From: a virus
Strand: one strand, 5' to 3'
IMG/VR virus record: IMGVR_UViG_3300028895_000054
Span: 1-30,460 of that record
Length of the DNA: 30,460 bases
Each line of letters opens with the position of its first letter. Position 1 is the first letter of the stretch. The position numbers were made by a program, and so were the translations under genes. This document shows positions 29,140 through 30,460 of the stretch, piece by piece. The notes beneath the pieces were generated by a model, which was given only the letters and a program-made list of their open reading frames with translations, searched no databases and was not told the DNA's origin.

Positions 29140-30129
29140 ATGGGATTTGTAAAAATCTTAAACGGTACTTACAGAGGCGAAACTGTAAGTCATCAGGAAT
29201 TTGAATTAGTTAAAGATATCACCCACGGTAAGAAAGGTTCCTTTATTACTGTTAAACCAAATGAAACATTTGGTGTTGGTCGTAACACTCTCCGTATTAC
29301 CGTTGAAGAAGGTGATTACGAAATCATCGGTGCTACTCCTGCAAAGGAAGAATCCGATGAAGAAGTTATGGATCGCATTGAAAACCGTTTCAGCATTCTG
29401 GATGACATGACTAAGGCTTCTATCGACGGTAATTGTCGTGCAATGATTGTTGTGGGTCCTCCAGGTGTTGGTAAATCATATGGTGTTGAACGCCAGCTCG
29501 AAAAAGCATCACTTTTTGATCGTATTCAGAAAACTAAACTGCATTACGAAGTTATTAAAGGTGCAATGACTCCAATTGGACTGTATGCTACTCTGTACAA
29601 TTACAGTGACAAAGGTAATGTTCTGGTATTTGATGACTGTGATAGCATTTTGCTTGATGACTTGTCGCTGAACGTGCTGAAAGCGGCACTGGATTCAGGT
29701 AAACGTAGACGAATCTACTGGAACTCAGATAGTTCATACCTGCGTAAGGAAGGAATTCCGGACAGTTTTGACTTTAAAGGTTCTGTAATCTTTATTACTA
29801 ACCTGAACTTTGACAACCTGAAGTCAAAGAAACTCCAGGATCACTTGGAAGCTCTGCAATCACGTTGTCATTACATTGACTTGACTATGAATACCATGCG
29901 CGATAAGTTCTTGCGTATTAGACAGATCCATCGCACTGGTGATTTGTTCCAGCATTACTACTTTAAAGGTGATGAAGGCGATCAGGTCATTGAGTTCATG
30001 GAAGAAAACAAACATAATCTCCGCGAAATGTCATTGCGTATGGCATTGAAACTTGCGGATTTGATTAAGATCAGTCCAGACCGCTGGAAACACTTAGCGG
30101 CAGGAACTTGTTTGAAGAATAGTTTCTAA
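29140..30129 (+). CDS. AAA+ ATPase, early gene
   Basis: 329 residues. The start is the ATG at 29140 with GGAG at 29130-29133; a TTG at 29128 overlaps that site and is rejected. The N-terminal 65 residues are beta-rich (GSFITVKPNETFGVGRNTLR). The ATPase core has Walker A GPPGVGKS (106-113), Walker B NVLVFDDCDS (Asp165/166) and sensor-1-like VIFITNLNFDNL, then QSRCHYIDL. The C-terminus is helical. Leucine is often CTG (for example in the stretch 29570-29830), while neighbouring genes use mainly TTA. Two strong sigma-70 promoters precede it. AAA+ proteins of this layout are known from marine phages without a firm role. Confidence 0.85.
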   Translation: MGFVKILNGTYRGETVSHQEFELVKDITHGKKGSFITVKPNETFGVGRNTLRITVEEGDYEIIGATPAKEESDEEVMDRIENRFSILDDMTKASIDGNCRAMIVVGPPGVGKSYGVERQLEKASLFDRIQKTKLHYEVIKGAMTPIGLYATLYNYSDKGNVLVFDDCDSILLDDLSLNVLKAALDSGKRRRIYWNSDSSYLRKEGIPDSFDFKGSVIFITNLNFDNLKSKKLQDHLEALQSRCHYIDLTMNTMRDKFLRIRQIHRTGDLFQHYYFKGDEGDQVIEFMEENKHNLREMSLRMALKLADLIKISPDRWKHLAAGTCLKNSF

Positions 30130-30197
30130 TGTTTAAGTCCGTTATCATAATGTTAAGCCATTGTTGAACTCCCTTAGGCATTAACTATTTAAACGGC

Positions 30198-30232
30198 AAA
30201 GCACAAGTTGAAAAATACTTGTGCTTTTTTTT
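30198..30232 (+). terminator. Intrinsic terminator before UvsW
   Basis: AAAGCACAAG (30198-30207), 10-base loop, CTTGTGCTTT (30218-30227), T run to 30232. The bases 30130-30197 after the ATPase gene hold nothing else I can identify. Confidence 0.9.
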
Positions 30233-30237
30233 ATTTA

Positions 30238-30246
30238 TGCTATAAT
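30238..30246 (+). promoter_or_regulatory. Extended -10 sigma-70 promoter before UvsW
   Basis: TGCTATAAT is a perfect extended -10 element; no good -35 is seen. It sits 7 bases before the ATG at 30253, so an RNA starting here would be leaderless or begin at the start codon. Confidence 0.55.
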
Positions 30247-30252
30247 TAATAG

Positions 30253-30460
30253 ATGCGAACAGCCACATTAATTATAAAAGACGAAGTAAACCTAAAAATA
30301 GCAGGACTAGATTTAGACACTAGAAAGTACCTAGTAAAGAAATTCAAATACGAAATACCTTACGCAAGACACATGCCAGCAGTAAAATTAGGACGCTGGG
30401 ATGGTAAGGTAGCCTTCTTCCAACTTGGTGGTAGTACCTACATTAACTTACTACCAGACA
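30253..30460 (+). CDS. uvsW: UvsW-type helicase, 3'-truncated N-terminus
   Basis: The first 69 residues run off the right edge. The segment IPYARHMPAVKLGRWDGKVA, then FFQLGGSTYINLLPD, matches the N-terminal DNA-binding domain of T4 UvsW, where the corresponding FRYGNWDGRIRLLD occurs. UvsW is a superfamily 2 helicase that unwinds R-loops and recombination intermediates and helps switch from origin- to recombination-dependent replication. The helicase motifs lie beyond the window. It has its own promoter after a strong terminator. The ATG start has no clear Shine-Dalgarno. Confidence 0.82.
   Translation, partial: MRTATLIIKDEVNLKIAGLDLDTRKYLVKKFKYEIPYARHMPAVKLGRWDGKVAFFQLGGSTYINLLPD

Overview
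This window is a fragment of an AT-rich myovirus of the T4-like superfamily, most like the marine members (cyanophage and pelagiphage type). The reasons are a near-complete T4-type structural and packaging set (gp18 sheath, gp19 tube, a gp54-like tube initiator, gp4, gp16, gp17), T4-type replication and recombination genes (gp32, UvsX, UvsY, the start of UvsW) and repeated late-promoter boxes of the form NNTAAATA. Every gene found is on the + strand. No tRNA, CRISPR array, integrase or host gene was seen, and the host cannot be named from the sequence. The first 13 bases are the core shared by Illumina adapters, so the left edge is an artefactual contig end inside the sheath gene.

Layout. (1) 14-5787: virion and packaging genes, namely sheath, terminator, tube, tube-initiator-like protein, a small conserved protein, head-completion nuclease gp4 and small terminase gp16. 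(2) 5808-9274: a block of head-associated or unknown proteins that separates gp16 from gp17. Three of them start with a short M-K/R...L/I-x-E tag like the capsid targeting sequence of T4 internal proteins. (3) 9280-9385: four consecutive hairpins, the last an intrinsic terminator. (4) 9401-11779: large terminase gp17, an HNH/NUMOD3 homing endonuclease and a small ORF, then about 200 bases without a gene that hold an inverted repeat and a late box. (5) 11986-19975: an accessory late region with an amidoligase-like protein, two overlapping small membrane/exported proteins resembling a spanin pair, a Cys-rich protein, an ADP-ribosyltransferase-like/ParB-like fusion, a small tagged protein, a tail-anchored metacaspase, an M15 peptidase (likely endolysin) and a radical SAM protein. 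(6) 20001-23966: a 1321-residue protein with an internal duplication. (7) 24014-27808: gp32 with its own promoter and folded leader, a membrane microprotein, UvsX, a small acidic protein, UvsY and a methyltransferase. (8) 27877-28605: a fibre-like beta protein. (9) 28667-28900: a small ORF of unknown function. (10) 28931-30129: an early-type island with two strong sigma-70 promoters, a 34-residue membrane peptide and an AAA+ ATPase rich in CTG codons. (11) 30253 to the right edge: the UvsW N-terminus behind a terminator and an extended -10 promoter.

How it fits together. The late genes appear to be driven by T4-type late promoters. Several of these sit only 5-7 bases before the start codon, which predicts leaderless transcripts. 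The most notable signal is the set of six proteins with internal-protein-type N-terminal tags, two of them with enzyme-like domains (amidoligase and ADP-ribosyltransferase-like). They look like a cargo packaged in the head and injected into the host, in the way T4 packages Alt and the IP proteins. A predicted membrane-anchored metacaspase and lysis-type genes are encoded among them.
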